A DNA stretch of 64,000 bases, from NCBI GenBank assembly GCA_037127255.1, contig JBANSL010000004.1:19909967-19973966 (forward strand), read 5' to 3'. A model generated the notes under the pieces. It searched no databases, was not told the origin of the DNA, and saw only the letters and a list, made by a program, of their open reading frames with translations. The stretch is from Persicaria tinctoria (taxonomy: Eukaryota > Streptophyta > Magnoliopsida > Caryophyllales > Polygonaceae). This document shows, one piece after another, positions 22,901 to 34,593 of this stretch (position 1 is its first letter; every line of letters starts with the position of its first letter). The position numbers and the translations under genes are program-made.

Positions 22901-25900
22901 AAGCATAAAGTTGGGAAAGAACTGCCAGTACAAGTAAGTTGGTGGACATCATCTACTCATAGTATTGCTTCAACTCCAGAAATGATGTCAGCTTTGCTTC
23001 CACAAAATGCCCAAATGGTTGACATGACTTTTTTACAAGCTCAAGTGTGTGTGGATTTTAGATAACATGCTTGTTGATGTGTGAGCTTTACTACTGTTTA
23101 TTACTGCTGGTTCCTGACAAATTGTTACCATTTCTTCATGACACATGCTATTAAGAACCTGTGAGTATTTCTTTCACGTTGATCACACTTAAAAAGTAAA
23201 ATGATTTCCAACTAATTGCTGATAGAGTCAGACTAACTCTATCAGTCAGTAATGTATTAAGCACATACGGAGTATTATTTTAATATTAAAAACAATTTTA
23301 CTAGTTCTAGAAATATCATCTTAGGAAAATTCTGTGTCAGGCTGTCAGGTATTTTTTTATTTTTGATTAGTGCTAAAATGAGACTGGCTTGTATGAGTAT
23401 AGCAGGAAGTGAAATACTGTGTTAGTTTATCTGGGATAGACTCTTCCTTCTCAAGATTCTGGCTTCGACTAGAAACTCTTTCAAACTCGATTTCTTGAAC
23501 AGGTAAATTTATAGACAAGTGATCAAAGATCTAGTTACAAAGGTCGGACCAAGTGCCCAACACCAAAATGGCCAAAGAAAGGCCGTATCCCCTCTCAAAA
23601 TCCTACTCACAAAATATTACTCAATCCTACAATCTAGTCACTCTCTACTCCCTACCCTTGTAATCTTCCAAGCTCAATTTCTGTGAAATAATGAAACTTG
23701 TCTGGTGTTATAGCCATGCAACACGAGAATATCCACTGAAGTCGGCACATTTTGATTTTAGTGGCTGCCTTATTTTGGTGGCAATGCTTGAATCGGCAGA
23801 TTTCCGTTTTCTATTTAGTAGAGTCAAAGGTTTCATCATATACAATCCAGGGACTTCGAAATTTGCTCACTGTGTAGTGCTCTAGTGGTAGAAGTTGACC
23901 ATGCTGGTATTAGCGGTTTAGGAAGTATGCATAATTCTGGGTGAAGTATCACATTCATTCGTTTAAGTACTTTTTCATCCTTGTTCATGGCTCGAGGTTA
24001 GGATCCCATTTCATTATTTATTCTTCCTTTTCATTTTTTCTAATCAGCTCATTTTCAGCCCCTTGTACGAAAGCAGCACACCTAATTCTACACAATGAGT
24101 GTCCTATTTTACATTTTCAGCTCCTACACTAAGTTGTGTTGTTGAATAATTTTTTACCACTATAGTCCATGAAACCGTTTTATTGAAAGTAAGTTTGTTT
24201 TGAAGCTTTGATCCTCAGGCTTCTTCCTATTACAATCATGACCAATATAAAACCTTTTTGATGCCCAATTAAGTAATTTACCCCATTTCTTAGGCCAGAA
24301 GACCCTCTCGTGTGAAACACTGAAACATGTATGCTTCTCTAACAGTTTCGCTCCAAAAATCTACCTTCTTGCTAATTTTGCTTCAGGGCATTCTGAGCAT
24401 AATTTCAATACCTCGTTTAGACAACAAGCTGAAATATTAGGTGATACTGAAATGAGTACGGTAATTTCTTCCTTCTGAAAAACAATATTCCCCAGAAAAG
24501 CCAAAACTCCCTAAAAGCCAAAGCTCCTGAAAATCCGAAGCGCTCGAAAATGCAAAAACCCTTGAGAGCCAAAGCGCTCAAAGAAGCTGAAGCACCCAAA
24601 AGCGCCTACTGTAAATGTTGCCTTTGAAAAATCCTAAATGGCTGAAAAGCCAATGTGTGACAACTGACAAGAAAAGCCAAGCACCTGAGCCCAATCACTT
24701 CTAGAAAGGGGAAAAAACTGATTTAACAAGCTAAGCTCAATTGCCTGTTGAAAGTTTTTCTCTTTGAGAAGCATAATATTTTCATGCAATCTTCTGTGGA
24801 GGGCCATATATTCCTGTACTTCATTTTCTGTTTGAATGAATGGCCCTCGGTATCTAATTGTAGGATTTCTAAACTAAAGCATGTTAGCTGCAATTTCATG
24901 TTTCATATCATGATTATCATCTCTGACTCCTACCTGTGAACATTTGCAGTTTGGCCACTTAGCAACAATCTTGCCATTTGTGAAAAAATGATTAGAAACT
25001 TCCTAAACCCGTTTTACTTGATTTGAAAATTTACATAGCCAGATTGGATTTTGCCATTCTAGAGGACATGAAAGTGACATCAATAGTAAGTCTTACATTG
25101 GTATCAACTTCTACGCATTCCTTATGAAAATGTATATGTCAGATAAACGGGATTCTTCTAGTGAAAGCATGGAAAAATCTTATGTACTAAATCCCCATGT
25201 ATAAACCAATCTGCCTTGGATTTGTCTCAAGTTTCTCAGCTTGCTTTATTTTTATCCAATGTCTCAATCTCAACTAGTATATTTGAGCTTCAATATACTG
25301 CTTGTTTCTGTAGCTTCCTATTTTTTTTCTATGTTACACATCAGAAAAACCTTTTTGCGGGATATACTGGGTTGTTGTTGTTGTTGTTGATGATGATGAT
25401 TTCATTCCCTGTCTTTGTTGCCTCTGCCACTTGAGATGACTGTTTACTGAAATGGTGTTTGGGTGTCTTTGGATTTCTTTAATCTAGTTATGAATGCAAC
25501 GGATGTGGTTCTTTGTGAGATGCTTCTCACTTAGTTGAGCCATTTGACCGCCTGTGATTCTGGGATTGTTTTCTTAGCAGAAAACGAATAACTATGTGGA
25601 AATTGAACCAATATAGTATTACTGTTGAACGTTCCTCGTATTTCATCCTCTTTGAGCTATCTTTATGGTCTGTATTCCTTCAGACTGTGCAGATTCAGCA
25701 GCGTGCAGAAAGGGATGCTGCATATGCACGGTTAGAACAAAGCAGAATCATTGTTGCTCTTAGACTCGCTGAACACCACGGAAAGAGGTACAAGGTGATC
25801 GAAGAAGCCTTAGATTTCATAACAGACGTGCAAGAAGCAAGTTGCTTTGTTTCACCCAAGAACCTGTCGTGTCCACCTGCAACTGCCCCTGCTGAGCACT

Positions 25901-26196
25901 TGATGCAACGACAAGATGCGAAGTCAAATATTTTCACGAGAGTTCTTTCCATTGGCATTGGCTGTGCTAAAAGAACCCTCAGTTACGAAGCCGTGGGCGG
26001 GGCTTTAGGAAATGCTGCCCTGTTCGCCATCAGCATGATCGCGGTACTTCATTTTCAGCAGGTCGCTTACAAGAACAACTATGCAGTTGACATAAACTCG
26101 AACAGCGGCAAGACTTTGAAGAAGGCCTTTGGACATGAAAACACCTCACCGGACAGTTGTGACTGGAGCTTGGATGTACTCTCAGCTAGAGGCTAA
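19933..26196 (+). CDS. PDV1: PLASTID DIVISION 1 (PDV1), two exons
   Basis: Outer-envelope plastid division protein that helps recruit the dynamin-related ARC5/DRP5B ring to the division site. Exon 1 is 19933-20235 and exon 2 is 25684-26196, with a GT-AG intron of 5448 bp. The product is 271 residues, about the length of Arabidopsis PDV1. It starts MVEMEIAEVEAVLEKIWDLH and continues with a cytosolic coiled-coil region (SLNSIRTALEDLEDQLEFFH, then QQRAERDAAYARLEQSR and LRLAEHHGKRY). One transmembrane helix lies at about 210-229 (GNAALFAISMIAVLHF), and the short intermembrane-space tail ends in SLDVLSARG with the terminal Gly known to be needed in PDV1. Exon 2 could start later at ATTCAG, but the 25684 acceptor keeps the TVQIQQR residues expected from homologues. 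The 5' UTR is CT-rich, about 19750-19932. No lesion is seen. Confidence 0.95.
21659..21987 (+). repeat. Solo LTR in the PDV1 intron
   Basis: A 329-bp segment with inverted ends TGTTGGA and TCTAACA. It has a TAAATAG box near 21856 followed by an AATAAT signal and a CT-rich stretch, the layout of a plant copia-type LTR. The flanking pentamers GATAT and AGTAT match only at three positions, and no primer-binding site follows, so it is read as an old solo LTR. Confidence 0.55.
21988..25683 (+). other. Remainder of PDV1 intron 1
   Basis: AT-rich intron sequence with short open frames that do not resemble known proteins. A patch at 24480-24610 repeats AAGCCAAAGC/AAGCGCTC-like words on one strand. 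There is a TTG-GTTGTTG-GATGATGATG microsatellite at about 25370-25400. Parts of 22000-22760 may be retroelement remnants, but I could not anchor them to a domain. Confidence 0.4.
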
Positions 26197-26558
26197 GCTC
26201 AAGAACGTCTAAGTTTAATGTTCGAATGATTTTTGATATCTCTGGTGGCCTTACGATTGTCCTTAAATTGTTTTTTTCTTCCTGAGATTTATTCACAGAC
26301 TCGTCAGCTTGGTATGTGAATAGGTTGTTTGCTAGCCGTTTTTGTTCTCGCATTTGAGGGTTTTCATATAAGATACTTCTATATGTAAACTTAATGTGTG
26401 CATATTCAGAGAATACAGCGAGCGAGTTAATTTGATTGGAAATTGTTTTTTTTTTTGTTTCCCAGTAAGTAGGGTTTCAGGTTCTTGGCTACTTGTTCTT
26501 GACTCGTGCAGTCGTGCTTGTTTCCCAGTAATTAGTCAGTGATTAGTGTTGTAATATA
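26197..26558 (+). other. PDV1 3' UTR and flank
   Basis: T-rich sequence after the TAA stop, without another gene. No canonical AATAAA signal stands out. Confidence 0.4.
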
Positions 26559-26791
26559 CTCTCTGTTAATTAAAACTTGTCGTTTATTATTTATGCACGC
26601 TTTTTTAGAAGGGTAAAAATTATATAAAATATTAACATTTTTCTATATTTGTTTTTATAAATTCATACTTAATTGTAATAAGTATAAAATTATTAAAAAA
26701 ATTATTAAAAAAGTTAATATTATATATAGTTTTTAACACCTCAAAAAGCGTGCATAAATAGTAAACGTCAAGTTTTAATTAACGGAGGGAA
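26559..26791. mobile_element. Stowaway-type MITE downstream of PDV1
   Basis: Inverted ends CTCTCTGTTAATTAAAACTTG and CAAGTTTTAATTAACGGAGGG, flanked by TA on both sides. The arms continue with TATTATTTATGCACGCTTTTT and its inverse, so almost the whole element is one hairpin. Confidence 0.85.
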
Positions 26792-26989
26792 TAGTGATTA
26801 GTACTCTCTCTCCTTAGTTTCTTGTTCTTCAATTCTCTCAATCTTCCATCGATTTTATGATCATCGTAGTATCATATGTGGGTTGATTGTAGATTTATTA
26901 TCTTTCACTTCTTCGATTCAATCTTTGTCCCTTCAAGCTTGAATCATTGCAATTTCTTTGTAAATCAACATCACAAAGAGCATCGGATG

Positions 26990-27720
26990 ATTTCTCTTGG
27001 ATTTGGAGTCTTGACGCCCCTTCAAAAGTTAAAAACTTTATATGAAAAAGAAAACAAAAAGACATTGCCACGGCTACCCGTTTATATCAAAAGGGGGTGG
27101 CGGTGTCAAAACACGTGTCTTTTGCAACCAGTTTGCGGAAGATTATATTCACTTATTAGAATGCCCCGTCAACAATTTCCAACAACAATTTCCCGGAAAC
27201 ATATCTCAAGGACTTCGTCTCCTAAATGAAAATAGAGACATGAACCAAATTCTACAAATATTAGGCTCCACTCTTCCGGTGGAGAGGAGACAAAATATAG
27301 CAATCAGATGGTGGACTATATAGTTTGTTAGGAATCAAACTATCTTTAGAAACGAAAACATCCCCTATGCAGAGGGTTTCAAGAAAATAATCAGGGATAA
27401 TATTGAAAATTGGAAAAGAGCTAGCAGATGGAACATGACTGAAAACGAAGGGTTAGCGAAACAGAACAGAGAAAAAAGCCACACTAAAAACAATGCAAAA
27501 GCCTGCCACTAGAGGAAGCCTCCTGCTGGCAAATATAAGTTAAACTTTGACAGATCATTTATATCGACCTCAAACAGCTCGATTGGTTACATCATTAGGG
27601 ATTGGTGTGGTGATCCGATTAACATTGGTGGTAATGCTATTGGTGGACAATCCCCCCTATGGCAGAAGCGCTAGCCCTCCGTCTTGGATTGTCCACCAAT
27701 AGCCTTACCACCAAGAAAAA
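26990..27720 (+). pseudogene. LINE C-terminal scrap: zinc-binding and RNase H
   Basis: Readable pieces include SCNQCAEDYIHLL-ECPVNNF in split frames (the C..C...H..C zinc-binding region of plant L1 ORF2), then KPPAGKYKLNFDRSF, IGYIIRDWCGDPI and AEALALRLGL. Together these are the RNase H H1 pattern D...E. Frameshifts and stops are frequent. The end is disturbed by an inverted repeat. Confidence 0.65.
27625..27714. repeat. 29-bp inverted repeat inside the RNase H scrap
   Basis: 27625-27653 and 27686-27714 are reverse complements with one mismatch (TTGGTGGTAATGCTATTGG against its partner), separated by 32 bp. The right arm reads as normal RNase H sequence (LGLSTNSLTTK), so the left arm may have been copied from it. 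Confidence 0.75.
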
Positions 27721-27744
27721 TGAGGATTGTCCACCAACTATTTT

Positions 27745-28410
27745 AGCACAACTGTTGTGCTAAAATAGAGAAAAATGAGGATTTTAGAGAAAATTGTCAT
27801 TTTTCCTCCCCAACAGATTCTCTAAACACATCTCTAAAATAGAGAAAGGGATGAAAAGAGGGAAAAAATCTCTAAATTTACAGGAAGAAAATTGATCTGT
27901 ATAATACAATGTGCACTCCTCTATATTGAATTTATTGATGCAAATCCTTCAACATGTTGCTTTTGAATTTTTTTCTTCGAGTGTTTTGGGCTGAAGTTCT
28001 TCTGGATTGCTCTTGTTGCTTCTAAATTTTGGGTTGTTGCATTTTTTTTTTTTATCTAGATGAAGAATTTGGGCCGTTGCATTATTCTGAATTTTTGGGT
28101 TGTTGCATTTCGTTATGTTGTATGTAATGGACGATTACCATATATCGATTATATTATGCATGACTTTATTTTCACATTTCATTAGAAATATGAACTAGGC
28201 TAAATGTTAGAATTATGTTTATAAGAATTTTTTTAGAGATGTAGAATTAAATATCTTTAATAAATACATTTATTATTATAGTATATAATAAATGTAAAAA
28301 TCTGTAAAATAGAGAACCTGTTAGAGTTTGAGTGAATTTTTTTTTGGAGATTTTGACATTTTCATCTCTATTTTAGAGATTTTTTAGCAAAGCTGTTGGG
28401 CTTGCTAATC
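27745..28410. mobile_element. Possible MITE with AGCACAACAG/AGCAAAGCTGTTG ends
   Basis: The left part has CAACTGTTGTGCTAAAATAGAG and the right part CTCTATTTTAGAG..TTTTAGCAAAGCTGTTG in inverse orientation. Repeated TCTCTAAAATAGAG words occur between. Target duplication and exact borders were not resolved. Confidence 0.35.
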
Positions 28411-29335
28411 CCAAAACCATCTTTTCTTATAATCAAATTTATAAATATAGCCCTCTCTATTAATTATTTTCATTCTACGATTACATTATTATATTTACTT
28501 TTAATTAATAAAATATTATTTTTATTTAGAAATGACTATAGTATGCACATATTTAATAAAATAAATTTATAACAGCTTAATTGTATCTTAAGAATTTTTT
28601 TTTTCAAAATATAATCAAACATGTGCAAAATTGATGTCCACGTGCAGAGAAAAATGAATTTAGTATTTTGATAAAAAAAATTACATATATATGTAAAATG
28701 TTTCACCCAAGAATTAAACGTACTTGTCGGTTCACTTGTCGCTCATCCACTCAGTCTCTCTGTAACCTAATCAAGCCTCGACAAGTGTCCCCCTCTCTGC
28801 CACAATGTTGCAACACTAGTAGAAGTGTAACTCTGCATTTCACTAACCTAGCGAAATGACGTCATTTTAATCACTTGCTTTGGAAGAACAAAATTGCATT
28901 ACTGGCCTCTCCCACAAACGGAAGCATTGATGGTAGTCCAAGCATTGTTTGGGCCGATGCTTCCTCCAAACCCATTATTTTATTCTTTTGTTTCCAAGCA
29001 TCAATGCTTGTTTGGAGTCCGATAAAAGTGCTCTTATATATGAAGTATACATAACTAAGACACACTAAGATGCCATAGGTACGAATACCTTCAACTTCGA
29101 ACCACCTCAATTATGGTTGTATTCTTACTTGTCTTGTTCTAAAGTTTTCATCCTTTTAACTGGAAATCCTCAGTTTACTTGTAGTTTTCACTATATAATT
29201 AGTGTTTTTCCACCTCTCTCTCTTTGCATCTCTTTACTCATTGCCCGATTTCATTTAACCTAACATTGGATTTGACGATGATTCTGCTTTAAGGATATAA
29301 GAGTGAAACCCCTTTCATTTTTATCCAAAACATTA
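28411..29335. other. Unassigned AT-rich spacer
   Basis: No gene recognised. AAGCATTGATG at about 28922 and CATCAATGCTT at about 29001 face each other about 80 bp apart, a possible small palindromic element. Confidence 0.35.
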
Positions 29336-29468
29336 CTCCCTTCGTTCCAAAATTGATAGTTGTTGAATTTTGATATATTTTTTAAGGATTTAAAAACAAT
29401 CTTTTATATAGTTTTTAGCTTCTAAAAAAATGTATCAAAAGGGAATGTCTATTTTAAAACGGGAGTGG
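29336..29468. mobile_element. Short Stowaway-type MITE
   Basis: Begins CTCCCTTCGTTCC after TA (29334-29335), ends AACGGGAGTGG before TA (29469-29470); 133 bp with partly complementary halves. Confidence 0.55.
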
Positions 29469-30687
29469 TATGTACTAATATTTTTAAGATTTTTATCCCA
29501 AGTGAACTCCATAGGTAACTTAGAATGTGGGTTGGTTTAGGTCGCAACATAATACAAGTTATCACATATAATTGTATTAATTACTATGCATTATGTCGAG
29601 ATCGACGAATGATTTGAATTTTTAAATAATGGGACGTACCAAATTGTCAAGATTTTGCCATGATTGAGGGGGCTAAATTTTTTATTAATAAAGTCTTTCA
29701 ATTGGACAAACATATGTACACTTCATAGTCAAGGTTTAAAAACTTTTTTTTTGGTCAGAAGGTTTAAAAACTAACATAACCGTCGAGTCTCTCCGCCATC
29801 GCACATCCCGATCTGATGACAGTGCTCACCACTCGCGATCTGATGATGGCAATCGCCCGCGTCAATTCTGATCGACGGCGACGGATATGCGATTGTAGAC
29901 GCCGACAAGGAAGATGGATGAAGATCTATTTTCGAATCACTCTCAGGTACGCCGACAGGGAAGATGGATGAGGATCTGCTTCGTAGTTTTGTTTATCTTA
30001 TTGAATTGGCTAAAATTTAATCAATTTCGACGGAATTGATTGATGAAGTCTGGACTAGATCGATCGTTTAGCCATCGGAATCTGGGCTGGATCGATCGAT
30101 CGATTATTCAGCAAGCTCCGATTTTTGCACTTGCATTTCCATTATCAAATTGTCTGAAATCTCGTGATTTCGGATTTAAAAGCAAGCTCGTGCTGAATTT
30201 GTGCGATGGTGATTTCAATATTTCATATACATGTACAAGCTGGTGAGCGGATTGGTTGCCTTAAGCAGTGTACCAGCTGAAGTGATCTTTGTCTGTCTCC
30301 AATCATTGTACATTGTTTACAGCCTTACAGGTTAGGAGAAGATTCAATTGATTTACGTTGCCTTTGATCTATTTAAGCTCTACTTGATATTTCCCCTTTT
30401 ATGTAGTTGATATAAGTGAAATTTGCTCTGTCATCAAATTTTATGCCGAAGTTGAACTGCTGGAATCTTAGGAGTCATGTTGGCATCAATTTGAAATGAG
30501 ATGTGTACATCCATTGACATGGAGATGTGAATCTGCACTATCGTCAAATTTTCTATATCCTTGTGCACATCCATTGACAATGTTCCTCTCATTTTCTAGT
30601 AGTTATCAACTGATGTGGTTTGAGCTTTTGTGATGTACATTGATTGAATCTGATATAAGTTAATTCATTCTTACATGCCCGTAAATG
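29469..30687. other. Unassigned spacer
   Basis: GC-richer patch 29780-30000 with a repeated GACGCCGACAAGGAAGATGGATGA-type word (two copies about 70 bp apart), possibly a captured gene fragment. No convincing coding frame. Confidence 0.3.
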
Positions 30688-30775
30688 TTTGATTATACTA
30701 TATTTTTCGGTGATATTGTGTTTGGTTACACTATATTTTTCAGTGATATCGTGTTTGATTACACTATATTGTAAC
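30688..30775. repeat. 33-bp tandem repeat, 2.6 copies
   Basis: Units start at 30688, 30721 and 30754 (TTTGATTAYACTATATTTTT plus CRGTGATATYGTG). The last is partial. Confidence 0.85.
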
Positions 30776-30839
30776 CACATGTATCACCACCGACAATGTC
30801 ACCAAGTGATCTCATAAAAAAAAACTAAAAACAAAGGTG

Positions 30840-31797
30840 TCACCACAATGATAAGGGTGGTGACAGTGATAGGGGGTGGTGGTGACAGTGATAGAGCTAG
30901 TGGTGACAGTGATAAGGGTGGTGGTGAGAGCGATAGGGGTGGTGGTGACAGCGATAGGAGTGGTGACAGCGATAGGGCGGTGACAGCGATAGAGGTGGTG
31001 ACAGCAATAAGGGTGGTGACAGTGATAGGAGTGGTGGTGACAGCGATAGGGGTGGTGATGACAGCGATAGGGGTGGTGATGACATCGATTGAAGTGGTGG
31101 TGACAGCGATAGGAAAGGTGACAACGATAGGGTGGTGACAACGATAGAGGTGGTGACAACAATAAGGGTGGTGACAGCAATATGGGTGTTGGTGACAGTG
31201 ATATGGGTGGTGGTAACATCGATAGGGGGTGGTGACAGTGATAGGAGTGGTGGTGACAACGATATGATTGGTGGTGACAGCGATATGAGTGGTGGTGACA
31301 GCGATAGGAGTGGTGGTGACAGCGATAGGAGTGGTGACATCGATAGGGTGGTGACAACGATAGAGGTGGTGACAATAATAAGGGTGGTGACAGCGATGGG
31401 AGTGGTGGTGACAGCGATACTAGTGGTGACAGCGATAGGACGGTGACAGCGATAGAGGTGGTGACAACAATAAGGGTGGTGACAACAATATGGGTGGTGG
31501 TGACAGTGATAGAGGTGGTGGTGACAACGATAGTAGTGGTGGTGACAGCGATACGAGTGGTGACAGCGATAGGGCGGTCACATCGATAGAGGTGGTGACA
31601 ACAATAAGGGTGGTGACAACAATATGGGTGGTGGTGACAGTGATGGAGGTGGTGGTGACAGTGATAGAGGTGGTGGTGACAACGATAGTAGTGGTGGTGA
31701 CAGCGATACGAGTGGTGACAGCGATAGGGCGGTGACATCGATAGAGGTGGTGACAACAATAAGGGTGGTGACAACAATATGGGTGGTGGTGACAGTG
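30840..31797. repeat. GGTGGTGACAGCGATA minisatellite, left block
   Basis: About 960 bp of variable 15-18 bp units of the form GGTGGTGACAGCGATAGNG. Higher-order order is visible: near 31440-31560 and 31580-31720 a run of several units is repeated almost exactly. The period is a multiple of three in many units, so long false open frames appear on both strands. Confidence 0.95.
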
Positions 31798-31805
31798 ATT
31801 GAGGT

Positions 31806-32777
31806 CAGGGCCGGACCTGAGAAATTAATTGCCCGAGGCGAATTACGAAACTTGTGCCCCTCACGATAAAAAAAAAACCCAAGGCATCAAAAAAACGGAA
31901 GACAAAATCAATCCAAATCCAAATCCTAAATCCTACAAATTCAATTCTACAACCCTACAAATTCAATCCTATATCCAAAACAAAATCAATCTATATATCC
32001 AAAACAAATTCAAATCCTAAATCATACAAAATCAATTCCGAATTCCTAATTCCAAAACCCTAATTTCGCACTCTTAAATCCAAAACCAAATCAAATCCAA
32101 ATAATTCGACCAACATAAGATAAAATTGAGAAATTATACCTGATTTCGTCTTCAACCATTCACTTCAAGAGACGAGAGGGAGCCGAGAAGCTGTCACCAT
32201 GGCAGGCCGCAGGCAACTTCATTTGCGAAGAGCCGAAGACGGAAGACGGCTCACTGCGCCAGAAACTAGACCGACGGGCGATGGAGACCGACGCCAGGAG
32301 GGGAGCCTGGATGCCGGATTTCCGGCCGGTGAATGGATGCCGACGTTCTCTTGCGAATCGCCCTGCACCTGCTAGAACCCTCCTGTCGAATAACTGTTCA
32401 AGTTCATCGTTCTTTTCTTAATTCTTGAAACGCAGCGTTTCTTACCCTTCCTTTTCCTTTCCTTTTTTTTCAGCGTGCCCTTCCTTCCCATTGGTAAGTA
32501 TCCGCTTTTTTTTAATATATATATATATATATATACTACCTCCGTTCCATAATACATGGGCTTTTCCTTTTTGACACGTTTTTTAAGGAGCGAAAAACTT
32601 AATGAAATATTATTTTTTTAATCAAATTTTTTATATCATTTGATACTTATTACTAATAAGTATCAAATTATATAAAAAATTTAATTAAAAAAATAATATT
32701 TCATATAGTTTTTCACTCCTTAAAAAGCGTGCCGAAAACTAAAAGCCCATGTATTTTGGAACGGAGGGAGTATATAT

Positions 32778-32830
<53 letters not shown>

Positions 32831-32893
32831 GCCCCCTGGGCCTTTAGTGCCCGAGGCCAAGGCCTCTTGGGCCTGTATTCAGGTCCGGCCATG
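31806..32893. mobile_element. Non-autonomous hAT element inserted in the minisatellite
   Basis: A 1088-bp insert with ends CAGGGCCGGACCTGA and, inverted on the right, CATGGCCGGACCTGAAT. Flanking octamers ATTGAGGT (31798-31805) and ATAGAGGT (32894-32901) differ at one base, the 8-bp target duplication of hAT elements. The minisatellite resumes in phase on the right. The interior is non-coding. Confidence 0.8.
32536..32770. mobile_element. Stowaway MITE nested in the hAT element
   Basis: Ends CTACCTCCGTTCCATAATAC and, inverted on the right, CTCCCTCCGTTCCAAAATAC; 235 bp and nearly fully self-complementary, including a central ATACTTATTA..TAATAAGTAT core. TA dinucleotides flank it and have grown into (TA)n tracts on both sides (about 32515-32535 and 32771-32828). 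Confidence 0.9.
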
Positions 32894-33080
32894 ATAGAGG
32901 TGGTGGTGACAGTGATAGAAGTGGTGATGACAGCGATAGGAGTGGTGGTGATAGCGATAAGAGTGGTGACAGCGATATGGAGGTGACAACGATAGAGGTG
33001 GTGACCGCAATAAGGGTGGTGACAGGGATATGGGCGGTGGTGACAGCGATATGGGTTGTGGTGACAGCGATAGGGCGGTG
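32894..33080. repeat. GGTGGTGACAGCGATA minisatellite, right block
   Basis: Continuation of the left array after the hAT insertion, with the same units. Confidence 0.92.
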
Positions 33081-33727
33081 ACACTAATCTCGTAAAAAAA
33101 AAAAAAATTGTCACCCAAAAATTTGTTTATCATCATACATGTGTCACCAAAGCCATAGACCGGTGTCACCACTTATAAAGGTGGTGACACTAATTTCGTA
33201 AAAAAAAAAAAAAAAAAAAATTCGAAAAAAAAAACGTGTCACCAAATTATTTTTTTGTGTTACCAAAGTTGTGTTATCAATTCATTGACTTTGACCGGTC
33301 AATGGTCAAAATAAAAATGGGAAGGAAGGAAGGAATGGGAAGGAGGGGTAAATATGTAATATTAGGACATTTTGCAAAAGGAGAAATAAAAGTGGACATT
33401 TTGCAAAAGACCTTGTAGAAAATGGACACTTAGCAAAAAAATCCATAAAAAATTATTTTAAAATTATAAGATACATTTATGGTAAAGTTTTTGTTTTTAT
33501 CTTAACTTCTATTAGTATTTTATAATATATTTATATATATTATTAATATTTTAGTTTTAAAAAAACGCGCCATGACGCGGAAATTGTACTAGTTTCTATT
33601 ATTTTAAAAAATTATTTAAAAATTAATATTTTATATATTTTTTTACCGTCCTAAAATAAGGATATCTGACTTGAAAAAGCCATTTATTTACTAATAGATG
33701 GAGTAATTATTATTATTATTTTTTTTT
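33081..33727. other. Spacer with TTTTGCAAA motifs
   Basis: GTGTCACC/GGTGACAC words flank poly(A) runs at 33085-33240. Further on, GGACATTTTGCAAAAG occurs twice near 33366 and 33394. AT-rich sequence follows. No gene seen. Confidence 0.35.
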
Positions 33728-33955
33728 TGGACGTGGGGGGTTCCGAGGTTATCGACTAATCCCCCCACGGGTCCGGGCCCTAGCCTGCAAAGGACGCGAA
33801 CCGGTTTAGCCAGGCGGCAAGCCACTAGGCAGGCTCACCCAAGCCAATGAAGGCTTGAGCACCCACTAATACACAAATTGTGTAAGAAGTGGGATTTGAA
33901 CCCTTGACCTCTTGCAAGGGCCACCTCTCCCTAACCACTAGGGCAAGGGGTCATT
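33728..33955 (-). mobile_element. tRNA-derived SINE
   Basis: On the minus strand it starts near 33955 with a tRNA-like head: A box TAGTGGTTAGG (33931-33943) and B box GGTTCAAATCC (33891-33903), about 30 bp apart. A GC-rich body follows and an A-rich tail (AAAAAAAAAATAATAATAAT) lies near 33711-33730. GGAGTAATTA on the left and GGAGTAGTTAATTA on the right could be an aged target duplication. It would be transcribed by RNA polymerase III and is not a functional tRNA gene. Confidence 0.72.
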
Positions 33956-34147
33956 GGTTAGAAGGAGTAGTTAATTAAATTTTGGAGATACGTTGTTCTA
34001 CATCTAATTTTCTAACCATTATATCCTCCGTTTCCTAATTTTGTTGTCAACCATTATTTATACATATATATTTTTTAACATGAATTCCGTTTAGCGCAGG
34101 GTATTTTTTCTTTTTAGCGCATAGTTGTAATGACCATGGTCACAACA

Positions 34148-34354
34148 TGTTGAGAGAAAGAAAGGTGTGAAGAGACCAAACGAGTCTCACATCTACAATA
34201 TGAACAAAGGAGGTTTAGTATATAAGCTAGTGGGTTACTCCTCCTATTGCCAATTGGTTTTAGGATGGAACCCCGCTCGATTTATGTGCTAGGCTATTAG
34301 CGCAAGGGCGCACGCGTGCACATGACCCCCGATCCCGAGTCCCAACGGACTTCA
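34148..34354 (+). repeat. TRIM LTR 1
   Basis: Full-length LTR of 207 bp, TGTTGAGAG...GGACTTCA, with a TATATAAG box near 34220. Confidence 0.82.
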
Positions 34355-34490
34355 GAATGGTATCAGAGCGAAAAAGCCAAACGGCCCGACTCTCGATCCT
34401 GGGCTAGCTAAAAAGAGAATGAGATTCTAGACCCGTTATTCAAGTGTCAACTAGAGGCGAAAGACGACCCTAGTTGCACTTGCGGGGGCG

Positions 34491-34563
34491 TGTTGACAGA
34501 ATGAAAGATGTGAAGAGACCAAAAGAGTCCCACATTGACAATATGAATAAAGGAGGCTTAGTA
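34491..34563 (+). repeat. TRIM LTR 2, truncated
   Basis: Only the first 73 bp of the LTR remain; it breaks off before the TATA region and joins a repeat of the internal AAGACGACCCTAGTTGCACT sequence. Confidence 0.8.
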
Positions 34564-34593
34564 AAGACGACCCTAGTTGCACTTGCGGGGGCA

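Noticed and set aside
22763..23065. 100-codon frame within the PDV1 intron
   Set aside because: No recognisable domain or conserved motif; within an intron, bounded by retroelement-like debris.
24417..24599. 60-codon phenylalanine-rich minus-strand frame
   Set aside because: Translation of an imperfect AAGCCAAAGC repeat patch.
28871..29110. 79-codon minus-strand frame
   Set aside because: No domain, AT-rich repeat-like DNA with facing AAGCATTGATG words; no supporting signals.
30812..31777. 321-codon SPPLLLSPP/RCHHHPYRCHH-like frame on the minus strand, and related frames on both strands
   Set aside because: Pure translation of the GGTGGTGACAGCGATA minisatellite; open because many units are multiples of three. 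No non-repeat domain.
30840..31797. Regular short repeats as a CRISPR-like array
   Set aside because: Units are contiguous, variable and without unique spacers, and the context is a plant chromosome.
33891..33943. A tRNA gene on the minus strand
   Set aside because: A and B boxes are present, but the arms do not close into a cloverleaf and an A-rich tail follows; a SINE explains it better.
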